NCBI GenBank assembly: GCA_964343835.1
Contig: CAYFKR010000003.1
Span: forward strand, 224,846 to 288,845
DNA from: CALEMW01 sp964343835
GTDB lineage: Bacteria; Krumholzibacteriota; Krumholzibacteriia; LZORAL124-64-63
Direction of reading: 5' to 3'
DNA length: 64,000 bases
Both the position numbers and the translations under genes were made by a program. The notes beneath the pieces are model-generated. The model saw only the letters and a program-made list of their open reading frames with translations, made no database searches and was not told where the DNA came from. Within the stretch, counting starts at the first letter, position 1; every line of letters starts with the position of its first letter. Positions 17,247 through 25,921 of the stretch are shown here, piece by piece.

Positions 17247-18086
17247 ATGATGGATCAAAAAAATGAGGGTCGCCGCCCCTGGTTCCTGATCGTCGCCGTG
17301 GTCTGCCTCGTGGCGGTGTCCGCCGCCGCGGAGGGCTCGCCGGCGGTGGACGCCCACGAGTCCCTGGCTTGCGATTCCTGCCACATGAGGACCGCCGGAT
17401 TCGGGAGCGGCCCGCGCATCGACGAATCGCGCTGCCTGCGCTGCCACGACACGTCGCCGAAGGCCGCGCCAGCCGCCGCAGCCTTCCACCGCTCCGACGC
17501 CGGCTGTGCCACGTGCCACTCGTTCCACCGGCCCTCGGAACTGCGCGCCGTCGACGCCACCTTCGAGCACGACTTCGGCAACCCCGACCTGGCGCGCCAC
17601 TGCAACGCCTGCCACGGCACCGCCCGCGGCGCCGCCGGCCTGAACGAGGCCCACCGCGCCGCCGCGAAGGTCTACCACGGCAACGCCGACGTCCTGGCCC
17701 GACTCACCCCGTCCGAGGGCTGCCTGCTCTGCCACTCGAAGCACGACGCCGACCCCACCGCCCTGCGCATGGTGTCGACCACGCCGCGCTTCAACGAGCA
17801 TGCGAGTCATCCCTACGGCGCCGTCGTGGCTCCGGGACGGTCGACGGGCGGCTTCCGCATCCGTCGCGACGTGGACCCGCGGCTGCCCCTCTACGACGGC
17901 CGCATGGAATGCGCGACCTGCCACGACATCACCGACGACGCACCCGACCTGCTGGTGCGCTACGAGTCTCCCACGGACCTCTGCATGGGATGCCATCGTC
18001 GCACCCCCGGCGCCGACATGAACGTGGCCGCGGCCACGGACCCCGCGCACCGCCCCGCCGAGAGGCCCATCGGCCTGGCCGACTGA
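17247..18086 (+). CDS. Heptaheme periplasmic c-type cytochrome
   Basis: 279 residues with signal peptide ending VSAAAEG and seven CxxCH motifs: CDSCH, CLRCH, CATCH, CNACH, CLLCH, CATCH and CMGCH. Spacing is irregular, unlike the tandem repeats of the 42-heme protein. The final part holds two motifs separated by a DITDDAPDLLVRYESPTD segment of the kind seen in doubled-CxxCH proteins. It is likely a periplasmic electron carrier linking inner-membrane donors to the outer-membrane system. ATG at 17247 or 17250 is possible; the ribosome binding site is weak. It is divergent from the barrel operon and sits alone before hemL on the other strand. Confidence 0.88.
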   Translation: MMDQKNEGRRPWFLIVAVVCLVAVSAAAEGSPAVDAHESLACDSCHMRTAGFGSGPRIDESRCLRCHDTSPKAAPAAAAFHRSDAGCATCHSFHRPSELRAVDATFEHDFGNPDLARHCNACHGTARGAAGLNEAHRAAAKVYHGNADVLARLTPSEGCLLCHSKHDADPTALRMVSTTPRFNEHASHPYGAVVAPGRSTGGFRIRRDVDPRLPLYDGRMECATCHDITDDAPDLLVRYESPTDLCMGCHRRTPGADMNVAAATDPAHRPAERPIGLAD

Positions 18087-18114
18087 TCGTTCCCTCGCCA
18101 TGACCGCGGAACGC

Positions 18115-18150
18115 GAGGCGGCGGCCCCATCCGGGACCGCCGCCTCTTTC
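18115..18150. terminator. Terminator between heptaheme gene and hemL
   Basis: Ten-bp perfect stem GAGGCGGCGG/CCGCCGCCTC with a 12-nt loop, followed by TTTCTC on the plus strand. It ends the heptaheme transcript and lies 22 bp beyond the convergent hemL stop. Confidence 0.75.
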
Positions 18151-18172
18151 TCATCCGGTCTGTCGGAGCGCG

Positions 18173-19447
18173 TCAGAGCGTCGGCAGCACCTTGGCCACT
18201 GCCGCGACCGTGGCGTCCACGTCCGCGTCGGTATGGGCCGTCGACAGGAAGCCGACCTCCCAGCCCGACGGCGCCAGGTACACGCCCTCGTCCAGCAGGG
18301 CCCGGTGCATGCGGCCGTAGAACTCCATCTTCGAGCCGTCCACGTCGGCGAACGCCGTGGGGGCCTCGGGCTGGAACACGTTCCAGAACAACGACCCCTG
18401 CTGCACCACCGTGGCGGTCACGCCGGCGTCGGCCGAGGCGGCGTGGAGGCCGTCGCACAGCTTCGTCGTGCGGGCTTCGAGATCCGCGTACACGCCCGGC
18501 TTGCCCAGCTTCTCCAGCGTGGTCAGTCCGGCAGCCATGGCCACGGGGTTGCCGCTCAGGGTGCCCGCCTGGTAGACGGGGCCGTTGGGAGAGACGCGGT
18601 CCATGATCTCCCGCTTCGCCACGTAGGCGCCCACGGGCATGCCGCCGCCGATGATCTTGCCGTAGGTGGCCATGTCCGGCTCGATGCCGAAGAGTTCCGC
18701 AGCACCGCCCGGCGCCACGCGGAAGCCCGTGATGACCTCGTCGAAGATCAGCAGAGAGCCGTGCTCGCGGGTGATGTCGCGCATGGCCTGCAGCCACTCA
18801 CGGCCCTGCACCAGCAGGCCGCAGTTGGCGGGCACCGGCTCGACGATCACCGCGGCCACGGACGAGCCGTGCTCCGCGAAGAAGTCGCGCACCCGCTGCT
18901 CGTCGGCCAGGGGCAGCACCACGGTGTGCTTGGAGAAGTCGGCGGGTACGCCGCCGCTGCTCGGGGTGCCGAAGGTGGCCAGGCCGCTGCCGGCCTCCAC
19001 CAGCAGGTGATCGGCGTGGCCGTGGTAGCAGCCCTCGAACTTCACGATGGTGTCGCGGCCGGTGAAGCCCCGCGCCAGTCGGATGGCGCTCATGACGGCC
19101 TCGGTTCCCGAGCTCACGAAACGCACCTGGTCGAACACCTTCACGCGCTCGAGCAGCGCCTCGGCCAGCAGCACCTCGCGGCGTGACGGCGCCCCGAAGC
19201 TGCAGCCCTCGCGCACGGCCTCCATGATGGAGGCCTCCACGTCCGCGTCGGCGTGGCCCAGGATCATGGGGCCCCAGCTCTGGCAGTAGTCGATGTAGGA
19301 GCGGCCGTCCTCGTCGGTGAAGCGGGCACCCTTCGCGCTCGCGAAGAACACCGGGTCGCCCGGCACCGACTTGAAGGCCCGCACCGGCGAGTTCACGCCG
19401 CCGGGGAGGGCGGCCTGGGCACGATCCCACCACTTCGTGTTGCTCAC
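18173..19447 (-). CDS. hemL: Glutamate-1-semialdehyde 2,1-aminomutase
   Basis: PLP enzyme converting glutamate-1-semialdehyde to 5-aminolevulinate, the precursor of all tetrapyrroles in the C5 route. Family blocks are LPGGVNSPVRAF, SGTEAVMSAIRLARG, FEGCYHGHAD and the PLP lysine in TYGKIIGGGMPVGA. GTG 19447 is preferred: it overlaps the hemB stop (GTGA) and has AGGG 8 bp upstream. An in-frame GTG at 19456 would be too close to that site. Its partner glutamyl-tRNA reductase (hemA) is not in the window. Last gene of hemC-D-B-L. Confidence 0.96.
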   Translation of the reverse strand: MSNTKWWDRAQAALPGGVNSPVRAFKSVPGDPVFFASAKGARFTDEDGRSYIDYCQSWGPMILGHADADVEASIMEAVREGCSFGAPSRREVLLAEALLERVKVFDQVRFVSSGTEAVMSAIRLARGFTGRDTIVKFEGCYHGHADHLLVEAGSGLATFGTPSSGGVPADFSKHTVVLPLADEQRVRDFFAEHGSSVAAVIVEPVPANCGLLVQGREWLQAMRDITREHGSLLIFDEVITGFRVAPGGAAELFGIEPDMATYGKIIGGGMPVGAYVAKREIMDRVSPNGPVYQAGTLSGNPVAMAAGLTTLEKLGKPGVYADLEARTTKLCDGLHAASADAGVTATVVQQGSLFWNVFQPEAPTAFADVDGSKMEFYGRMHRALLDEGVYLAPSGWEVGFLSTAHTDADVDATVAAVAKVLPTL

Positions 19448-20418
19448 TTGATCCACCCTTCCCGCAGCGCGTCGCGCCCGTGGTACGTGATGATCAGGTC
19501 CGCGCCGGCGCGGCGCATGGACAGCAGGTTCTCCATGACCACGGCCCGCTCATCGCACAGGCCGGCGGCGGCGGTGGCCTTCACCATGGAGTACTCGCCG
19601 CTCACGTTGTAGCAGACCACCGGACAGAGGGTCGACTCCTTCACCTCGCGCACGATGTCCAGATAGGCCAGGGCCGGCTTCACCATGACCATGTCCGCGC
19701 CCTCGTCCACGTCCAGCAGGGCCTCCATGAGCGACTCGCGGCCGTTGCGGAAGTCCATCTGGTAGGTCTTGCGGTCGCCCTTGGGGGCGCTGTCGCAGGC
19801 GTCGCGGAAGGGGCCGTAGTAGGCGCTGGCGTACTTGGCGCTGTAGGCCAGGATGGCCGTGTTGGTGCAGCCGTTCTCGTCCAGGAGGTCGCGGATGGCG
19901 CCCACGCGGCCGTCCATCATGTCGCTGGGGCTGACGATGTCCACGCCGGCCTGGGCGTGGGTCAGGGCCATCTTCGCCAGCTGCTCCACCGAGTCGTCGT
20001 TGGTCACCACGCCGTCCTTCACGAAGCCGCAGTGGCCGTGATCGGTGAAAGCGCACAGGCAGACGTCGGTGATCAGGATGATCGAGTCGCCGAACCGCTC
20101 GCGCAGGGCGCGCAGGGCGCGGGGGACCACGCCGTCGGGATCCACGGCGGCGCTGCCGGTGGCGTCCTTGTGGTCGGGGATGCCGAACAGGAGGTGGGTG
20201 GTCAGGCCCAGCTCCACGTCGGAGGCGACCTCTTCCACCAGCTTGTCCACCGACGCGTGGGTGACGCCGGCCATGCTGGGGATCTCCTCCAGCACGCCCT
20301 CGCCCTCCACCACGAAGTGGGGCGTGATGAGGTGGCGGGCGGAGATGTCGGTCTCGGCCACCAGCTCGCGCATCAGCGGCGACTGGCGCAGGCGACGGGG
20401 GCGGTTCAGCAGGTTCAT
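19444..20418 (-). CDS. hemB: Delta-aminolevulinic acid dehydratase (porphobilinogen synthase)
   Basis: Condenses two 5-aminolevulinates into porphobilinogen. The 324-residue protein has both Schiff-base lysines in context (ILAYSAKYASAYYGPF and MVMVKPALAYLD). The DVCLCAFTDHGHCG segment has the three Cys of the zinc-dependent class. The start codon overlaps the hemD stop (ATGA) and its own stop overlaps the hemL start, so the operon is translationally coupled throughout. Confidence 0.97.
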   Translation of the reverse strand: MNLLNRPRRLRQSPLMRELVAETDISARHLITPHFVVEGEGVLEEIPSMAGVTHASVDKLVEEVASDVELGLTTHLLFGIPDHKDATGSAAVDPDGVVPRALRALRERFGDSIILITDVCLCAFTDHGHCGFVKDGVVTNDDSVEQLAKMALTHAQAGVDIVSPSDMMDGRVGAIRDLLDENGCTNTAILAYSAKYASAYYGPFRDACDSAPKGDRKTYQMDFRNGRESLMEALLDVDEGADMVMVKPALAYLDIVREVKESTLCPVVCYNVSGEYSMVKATAAAGLCDERAVVMENLLSMRRAGADLIITYHGRDALREGWIK

Positions 20419-21140
20419 GAGTCGGACTCCGTGGGTTCGAGCTCGAGATCGAGGTCCAGGCCGGCGGCACGGACCATGGCTTGCAGATCGGGGGTGGCGG
20501 CCACGGCGACGTCGAAGCCGGCGTCGCGGGCCGCGTGGGCCGTGGTGTCGCCGATGGCGACGCACGGCGGTCGGTCGTCCCAGGCAGCGGCGCAGGCGCG
20601 CACAGCCGAGGGACTGGCGAAGAACACGATGTCGCCCTCGCGCCAGGGCGCGTCCGGCAGGTCGGCCGGGGGCACGGCGGAGGTGCGGTACAGGGGCAGC
20701 TCGGTCACGTCGAAGCCCGCGGCCGCCAGCGTGGCCCGCGGCTCGTCGAGGCGCCGCTCGGGGCCCGGGAGCAGGACGGAGGCCGGCGCCTCCGCGACGA
20801 GCGCGAAGGCGTGGGCGAAACCGGCCCCGTCCCGTTCCCGGATCCCGAGGTCGTCGTTGCCGCCGCAGGCCGCCAGGGCCGCGGCGGTGCCGTCGCCCAG
20901 CACGCCGACGCCGGCGCCGTCGGTCGTGAAGCCCGCGTCGTGGAAGGCGCGCACGCCCTGGGGCGAGGTGAAGAGGATCCAGTCGTACGAAGCGGGGTCC
21001 AGGTCGGTAGGAACGGGCAGCACGTCGAAGCGCAGCAGCGGCAGTTCGAGCACGTCGCAGCCCGCGGCCTCCAGGGAGCGGCGCCAGGGTCGGCACTGCT
21101 CCCGGGTGCGGGTCACGACGATGCGCCGCGGCACGGTCAC
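20415..21140 (-). CDS. hemD: Uroporphyrinogen-III synthase
   Basis: Cyclises hydroxymethylbilane with inversion of ring D. Sequence conservation in this family is always low, but the 241-residue length, the VVTRTREQ start, the YDWILFTSPQGVRAF motif, and the mirrored second-domain IVFFASPSAVRAC and CVAIGDTTAHAARDAG blocks are characteristic. GTG 21140 overlaps the hemC stop (GTGA) and has GGGAGG 9 bp upstream. Position between hemC and hemB makes the call firm. Confidence 0.92.
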   Translation of the reverse strand: MTVPRRIVVTRTREQCRPWRRSLEAAGCDVLELPLLRFDVLPVPTDLDPASYDWILFTSPQGVRAFHDAGFTTDGAGVGVLGDGTAAALAACGGNDDLGIRERDGAGFAHAFALVAEAPASVLLPGPERRLDEPRATLAAAGFDVTELPLYRTSAVPPADLPDAPWREGDIVFFASPSAVRACAAAWDDRPPCVAIGDTTAHAARDAGFDVAVAATPDLQAMVRAAGLDLDLELEPTESDS

Positions 21141-22093
21141 GTCGATGCGCCTCCCTCGGCCTCGCGGATGATCGCGAGGGCCTCGTCGGCCAGGGCCAGG
21201 GCGTCGGGGCCCTCGAGCTGGAAGCGGAGGGGGTCGTCGCAGCCTTCGGGGCTGCACCAGAAGCACACCAGGCGGAAGCCGTCGCCGTGGGGGCGCACGT
21301 TCACGCCGAAGGGGAGCTGGCAGCCGCCCTCGAGCTTCTCGAGCAGGCGGCGCTCGCCCTTCACGGCGCGGGCGGCTTCGACGGTCTCGAGGCCGTTGAG
21401 GAAGGCCACGAGCTCGGCGTCGTCGCGGCACTGGATGGCGAGCATGCCCTGGGCCGGCGCGGGCACGAAGACCTCCACGTCCAGCTCCTCCACGTGCAGG
21501 TCGGAGAGGTCGAGCTCCAGGCGCATGCAGCCGGCGCGGGCGAGCAGGATGGCGTCGTACATGCCCTCGCGCAGCCTGCGCACGCGGGTGGGCACGTTGC
21601 CGCGCAGGTCCACGATCTCCAGATCGGGGCGCAGTTCGCGCACCTGGGCCTGGCGGCGGGCGGCGCTGGTACCCACGCGGGCGCCGTCGCGGACGGGGAG
21701 GGCGTCGCCGTTCACGAGCTTGTCGTCGTCCACGGCTTCGGGCCGGATCAGCAGCAGCTCACGCGGATCCTCGCGGCCGATCAGCGCGCAGGTCGTCAGT
21801 CCGGGAGGCATCTCCGACGACAGATCCTTCATGGAGTGCACGGCCAGATCCACGCGGCCGTCGAGCTGGGCGTCCTCGAGCTCCTTGGTGAAGAAGCCCT
21901 TGCCCTCGAGCTTGGAGAAGGGCACGTCGTCGATGCGGTCGCCGCGGGTCTGGATGATCTCCAGCTCCGTCTCGGCGCCCATGCCGCGCAGCAGATCCTG
22001 CACGTGGTGGGCCTGCCAGAGGGCCAGATCGCTCCCGCGGGGTCCGATGCGAAGGGGGCGGGACGGGGGCGCGGGACGCTGCTCGTTGGTCAC
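21137..22093 (-). CDS. hemC: Hydroxymethylbilane synthase (porphobilinogen deaminase)
   Basis: Polymerises four porphobilinogens. RIGPRGSDLALWQAHHV starts the protein; the cofactor-binding Cys lies in KLEGGCQLPFG, and VDLAVHSMKDLSSEMP plus GTSAARRQAQ are standard blocks. GTG 22093 is chosen since AGGTGA lies 6 bp upstream. An in-frame ATG at 22171 would add a Pro/Glu-rich stretch and would start inside a probable operator. First gene of the hemC-D-B-L operon. Confidence 0.96.
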   Translation of the reverse strand: MTNEQRPAPPSRPLRIGPRGSDLALWQAHHVQDLLRGMGAETELEIIQTRGDRIDDVPFSKLEGKGFFTKELEDAQLDGRVDLAVHSMKDLSSEMPPGLTTCALIGREDPRELLLIRPEAVDDDKLVNGDALPVRDGARVGTSAARRQAQVRELRPDLEIVDLRGNVPTRVRRLREGMYDAILLARAGCMRLELDLSDLHVEELDVEVFVPAPAQGMLAIQCRDDAELVAFLNGLETVEAARAVKGERRLLEKLEGGCQLPFGVNVRPHGDGFRLVCFWCSPEGCDDPLRFQLEGPDALALADEALAIIREAEGGAST

Positions 22094-22164
22094 GGATTCA
22101 CCTCGCGGAGACGGTTCAACCGGTTCTCGGACATCACGAAAGGTAGGCAACGGGTCGGGTGTTT

Positions 22165-22190
22165 GTGTCATCGAATCTTCATGATGACAC
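22165..22190. promoter_or_regulatory. Inverted repeat upstream of hemC
   Basis: Perfect 8-bp arms GTGTCATC/GATGACAC separated by 10 bp, about 75-100 bp before the hemC start. The symmetry and position suggest a dimeric operator controlling the heme operon. The regulator is unknown. Confidence 0.45.
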
Positions 22191-22222
22191 CGTGTTTTGC
22201 TGTGAAATAACATGGGGGTGAC

Positions 22223-22250
22223 TTGAAATCCGGCCCGGATTTCATGATAG
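22223..22250 (+). promoter_or_regulatory. Candidate peptidase promoter with central palindrome
   Basis: TTGAAA (22223-22228) and TGATAG (22245-22250) are separated by 16 bp. A perfect palindrome, GAAATCCG-GCC-CGGATTTC (22225-22243), fills the spacer, a position where a bound repressor would block RNA polymerase. It could also act on hemC on the other strand. Confidence 0.4.
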
Positions 22251-22324
22251 AATGTCAGGGAACGGCCGGGGGAGTTGCACCGCACCCCCAGACCACGACA
22301 TCAGGCCCCGACCGCGAGCAGACC

Positions 22325-24121
22325 ATGGGATACCGCCTCGCCCAGCGCATCCTGCCCGTCCTGCTCCTGTGCGCCGCCGCGACCGCCCTCGCGGAACCGG
22401 TGGACATGGAGCGGGCCAAGCGTGTCTGCGTGAACTGGCTGGCTTATCTCCAATCGTCCCCCCTCGAGGATCCCGAGGCTGCCAACCCCCGCATCTTCGC
22501 CGTGCAGAGCATCACCGCCGGCGACACCCTCCTGGGCTGGCACTTCGAACTGCGACCCAAGGGCTACGTGATCGTGCCGGCGCGTACCGAGATGCCGCCG
22601 GTGTTCTCGTCCAGCCGCACGGCCACCTGGCCGTCGAGCGACGAGAACCCGTTCCTGCGGGTCGCCCGCGACGTACTCGCCTCGCGCGTTCGTCACCTCA
22701 AGGGACATGACGCTCCCCAGGGCGGCCTTGCCCGCGACTGCGCCGACCACGACGCCCACCGCGCCTGGGTCCGCTACGACGAGAGTCCTGCCGACTTCGT
22801 GGAGCGGTTGGACTCTGGCATCATGGACGAGGTGTTGGAGGTCGGCCCCCTGCTCGGTAGCCGTTGGCGCCAGGACTGGCCCTTCAACCTGGACTGTCCC
22901 ATGGGCGCGTCGGGCCGCACGTTCGTGGGCTGCATGGGCACGGCCACGGCGCAGATCGTGCGCTACCACCAGTGGCCCCCCGTCGGCTCAGGCATCTACG
23001 GCTACCAGTGGGACGGCGACGACTGCGACGAGTCCCCCTCGGGCGAGTGGCTCGAGGTGGACATGGGCAACGCCTACCGCTGGGACGACATGCCCGACGA
23101 TCCCGGCTGGTTCCCCACCCCCGAGCAGGAAGAGGCCCTGGCCGAGTTCAACTACGAGGTGGCCGTGGCCTGCCGCATGGACTTCAGCAGCTGCGGCTCC
23201 GAGGCCTCCATCAGCCTGGCCCGCGCCGCCCTGGTGAACCACTTCTTCTACCAGCCGTACATCCGCGAGGTCACGCGCTTCCGCTACACCGACGCCGCCT
23301 GGTTCGCCGAGATCCAGGACGACATCGACCAGGGCCTGCCCATCCTCTACAGCACCATCATGCACGCCATGGTCTGCGACGGCTGGCGCGAGGTGGACGG
23401 CATGCAGCAGATCCACCTGAACTACGGCTGGGGCGGCGCATCGGACAACTGGTACACGCTGGACGACATCGAAACATCGTCCAATCCCTGGGCGGAGCGC
23501 ATGCTTCTGGACACAGCACCCGACGCCAGCGTGGTGTTCCCCGTGGATGTCCAGTCGTTCGAGGGCGAGCCCGGCCCCGACGGCGTGACCATCCTGTGGG
23601 AGAGCGAAGGCGCCGGCGTCCTGGCCGACTTCTGGATCTACCGCACCGGCGGCGACCGCAGCTGCATCCCCATGCCCCTGACCCTCGACCCGCTCTCCGG
23701 CCAGAGCAGCTACGAATACCTCGACACCACCGCCCTGGCCGGCGAATACCGCTACTGGCTCAAGGCCGTCCCCCCGGGCGGCGACGATGTGTGGTTCGGT
23801 CCCGTGACGACTTCGGTGGTCTCCACCGGCGTCGAAGGCGTCTCCGTCGCGGGGCTGGCCACACCCTCCCCGAACCCCGCCAATCCGCGCACGCGCCTCT
23901 CGTTCTCCCTGGCCCACCCCGGCCCCGCCCGCCTCCGCGTCCTCGACGCCCGCGGCCGCGCCGTCCGCACCCTCCTGGACGCCGACCTCCCCGCCGGTGA
24001 CCACGCCGCCGACTGGGACGGCCGCACCGACGACGGTCGCGTGCTGGCGTCCGGGTCGTACTTCGTGCGGCTGGAGAGCGGGGGAGGGGTTTGGACGGAG
24101 AAGGTCGTGTTGGCGCGGTAG
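22325..24121 (+). CDS. Secreted C10-family cysteine protease with FlgD-like C-terminal tail
   Basis: 598 residues. A signal peptide (ends ATALA) is followed by a streptopain-type propeptide and catalytic domain. The nucleophile is in FVGCMGTATAQIVRYHQWP (Cys about 203) and the catalytic His is in STIMHAMVCDGW, followed by the family Asn/Trp block LNYGWGGASDNWY. After a fibronectin-like segment, the last 85 residues (PSPNPANPRTRLSFSLAHPG, then DGRVLASGSYFVRL, ending EKVVLAR) form the FlgD-Ig/type IX-like sorting domain. The product is therefore expected outside the cell and may feed on protein or process surface proteins. ATG 22325 begins the signal peptide. It is divergent from hemC. Confidence 0.9.
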   Translation: MGYRLAQRILPVLLLCAAATALAEPVDMERAKRVCVNWLAYLQSSPLEDPEAANPRIFAVQSITAGDTLLGWHFELRPKGYVIVPARTEMPPVFSSSRTATWPSSDENPFLRVARDVLASRVRHLKGHDAPQGGLARDCADHDAHRAWVRYDESPADFVERLDSGIMDEVLEVGPLLGSRWRQDWPFNLDCPMGASGRTFVGCMGTATAQIVRYHQWPPVGSGIYGYQWDGDDCDESPSGEWLEVDMGNAYRWDDMPDDPGWFPTPEQEEALAEFNYEVAVACRMDFSSCGSEASISLARAALVNHFFYQPYIREVTRFRYTDAAWFAEIQDDIDQGLPILYSTIMHAMVCDGWREVDGMQQIHLNYGWGGASDNWYTLDDIETSSNPWAERMLLDTAPDASVVFPVDVQSFEGEPGPDGVTILWESEGAGVLADFWIYRTGGDRSCIPMPLTLDPLSGQSSYEYLDTTALAGEYRYWLKAVPPGGDDVWFGPVTTSVVSTGVEGVSVAGLATPSPNPANPRTRLSFSLAHPGPARLRVLDARGRAVRTLLDADLPAGDHAADWDGRTDDGRVLASGSYFVRLESGGGVWTEKVVLAR

Positions 24122-24200
24122 TCTTGCCCGTTGATCCGTCGTTCTGCTAGTCTTCCCAGCTCATTCGTGATCCATCGCTTCCTTTATGGAGGATTCGTTC

Positions 24201-25229
24201 ATGCGTCGTGCCGCATTGCTGATGCTGTCGTGCCTCGTCCTCACCGCCGCTACCGCCACCGCCGGGCTCGGGATCAACCTGTTCGGCAAGGCCATCCATT
24301 CGAACGAGTACAACCGCGACAACCTCAACGAGGAGAACTGGGGACTCGGTCTGCGCCACGACCTGCGCGTGGGGGAGGCCAGCGCGTTGTTCGTGGAGGG
24401 GGGGTCGTTTCTGGATTCCAAGGACAAGTGGGGGTGGCATGCGGGGGTGGCTTATCGGCATCGGATCTGGGGGCCGTTCTCGGGCGGGGCGGGGCTGTAT
24501 CTGTTCGATGTCTCGACGATCAACGGGGACTACGCCGTCGTCGCGCCGCTGCCGCAGTTGTCGCTCAGCACGGGCGCCCTGGAGTGGAATGCGACCATCG
24601 TGCCTCCCGTGAACGGGACGAAGTACTTCGACACCGTGATGTTCAGTGCGACGGTGTATCCGATGGGGAGGACGAAGGCCGGGAAGGGGATGGGGCCGCG
24701 GCATCCTGATTCGAGGTCGGGGCTTCAGGTCAGTGTCCTGAGCGACTTCACCGTCGGCGAGTATCAGGGTTATGGAATCATGTATCGTCAGTTTCGCAGG
24801 GGTGGCGATGGATTCCGGGTTGGACTGGATGGATATTTTAATTCGAGATCAGTGCAGTTTGAATCAGGGGGTGAGGACGATCGGTTGGGCGGCCATATTA
24901 CAGTCATATGCGACAGACTCTCGACGATCAGTAATGGTCGTGATTTCGACCTGGTTCTGGCTACTGGGCTCGGGTTCTGGTCGAGAGTAAGTTATCTTGA
25001 ACGTCGAAATGACTACTATGGTGTCCATCACGAGTCGTCACTTGATTGGAGTGCCGGCGGTAGAGTTGGCTTATCCGTCGAGTATGCCTTGGGAGCATCG
25101 GTCTTGCTGACGGCGGAATGTCTGACTTCGCTTTATTACGAATATGAAGATGATTACTCGAACAAGTACACATCCTGGAGCCTCAACCTCGGTCAGGCCG
25201 GCCTCGGCGCCGTCCTCTACTTCGACTGA
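24201..25229 (+). CDS. Outer-membrane protein of unknown function, two barrel-like halves
   Basis: 342 residues with signal peptide ending ATATA and the sequence style of small beta-barrels. The first half ends in VMFSATVYPMG like a complete barrel; the second half (from about residue 190) has its own set of amphipathic strands and ends GAVLYFD. Base composition drops clearly in the second half (about 24770-25180, many A/T third positions), while the first half has the GC-rich codon use of its neighbours. This suggests fusion with a foreign segment. ATG 24201 is chosen because GGAGG precedes it by 10 bp. No named family recognised. Its end lies 3 bp from a convergent response regulator gene. 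Confidence 0.65.
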   Translation: MRRAALLMLSCLVLTAATATAGLGINLFGKAIHSNEYNRDNLNEENWGLGLRHDLRVGEASALFVEGGSFLDSKDKWGWHAGVAYRHRIWGPFSGGAGLYLFDVSTINGDYAVVAPLPQLSLSTGALEWNATIVPPVNGTKYFDTVMFSATVYPMGRTKAGKGMGPRHPDSRSGLQVSVLSDFTVGEYQGYGIMYRQFRRGGDGFRVGLDGYFNSRSVQFESGGEDDRLGGHITVICDRLSTISNGRDFDLVLATGLGFWSRVSYLERRNDYYGVHHESSLDWSAGGRVGLSVEYALGASVLLTAECLTSLYYEYEDDYSNKYTSWSLNLGQAGLGAVLYFD

Positions 25230-25231
25230 CC

Positions 25232-25921
25232 CTAATAAACCAACCGATACCCCACCCCATGCACCGTCTGGATGTGCTGGGGTTCCGCCGGGTCCACTTC
25301 CACGATCTTCCTGAGGTTCAGGATGAAGTTGTCCACCGTGCGCGTGGTGGGGTAGGCGTCGTAGCCCCACACGCGGTCCAGGATGGTGCGGCGCTTCACG
25401 GGTTCGCCGCGCTTCTCTGCGAGCACGCGGAGGATCAGCGCTTCCTTCTCCTTCAGGTCGGTGGTGCCGCGGGGGGAGACGGCGGTCATGGCGGCCAGGT
25501 CCACGCGGCAGTCGCCGATGATCAGGTTCTTGGGGGCGGCGGACTCGCGCACCCATTCCTGGCGGCGGAAGATGCCCTTGATGCGGGCCAGGAGTTCCTG
25601 GAGGTTGAAGGGCTTGGTGATGTAGTCGTCGCCGCCGGTCTCGAGGCCGCGGATGCGGTCCTCGTCGCGGCCGCGGGCGGTGAGGAAGAGCACGGGGGTG
25701 CGGTCGCCGTCCTCGCGGATGCGGCGGCAGAACTCGAAGCCGTCCATGCCGGGCAGCATCACGTCGAGCAGGATCAGGTCCACGCCGCCGCGCTTCCAGA
25801 AGTGGAGGCCCTCCTCGGCGGTGGTGGCCATGACGGGCTCGTAGCCCTCGAGCTCCAGGTTCAGCCGCAGTCCGTCGGCCAGATGCTCGTCGTCCTCGAC
25901 GACCATGATGCGCGGGTTCAT
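25232..25921 (-). CDS. OmpR-type response regulator
   Basis: 229 residues: receiver domain (MVVEDDEHLADGL, phospho-Asp in LILLDVMLPGMDG, Lys in YITKPFNLQELLAR), then a winged-helix DNA-binding domain (LKEKEALILRVLAEKRGEPV, RTVDNFILNLRKIVE, HGVGYRLVY). It is the output partner of the kinase gene immediately upstream, whose stop overlaps its start (ATGA on the minus strand). Confidence 0.95.
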   Translation of the reverse strand: MNPRIMVVEDDEHLADGLRLNLELEGYEPVMATTAEEGLHFWKRGGVDLILLDVMLPGMDGFEFCRRIREDGDRTPVLFLTARGRDEDRIRGLETGGDDYITKPFNLQELLARIKGIFRRQEWVRESAAPKNLIIGDCRVDLAAMTAVSPRGTTDLKEKEALILRVLAEKRGEPVKRRTILDRVWGYDAYPTTRTVDNFILNLRKIVEVDPAEPQHIQTVHGVGYRLVY

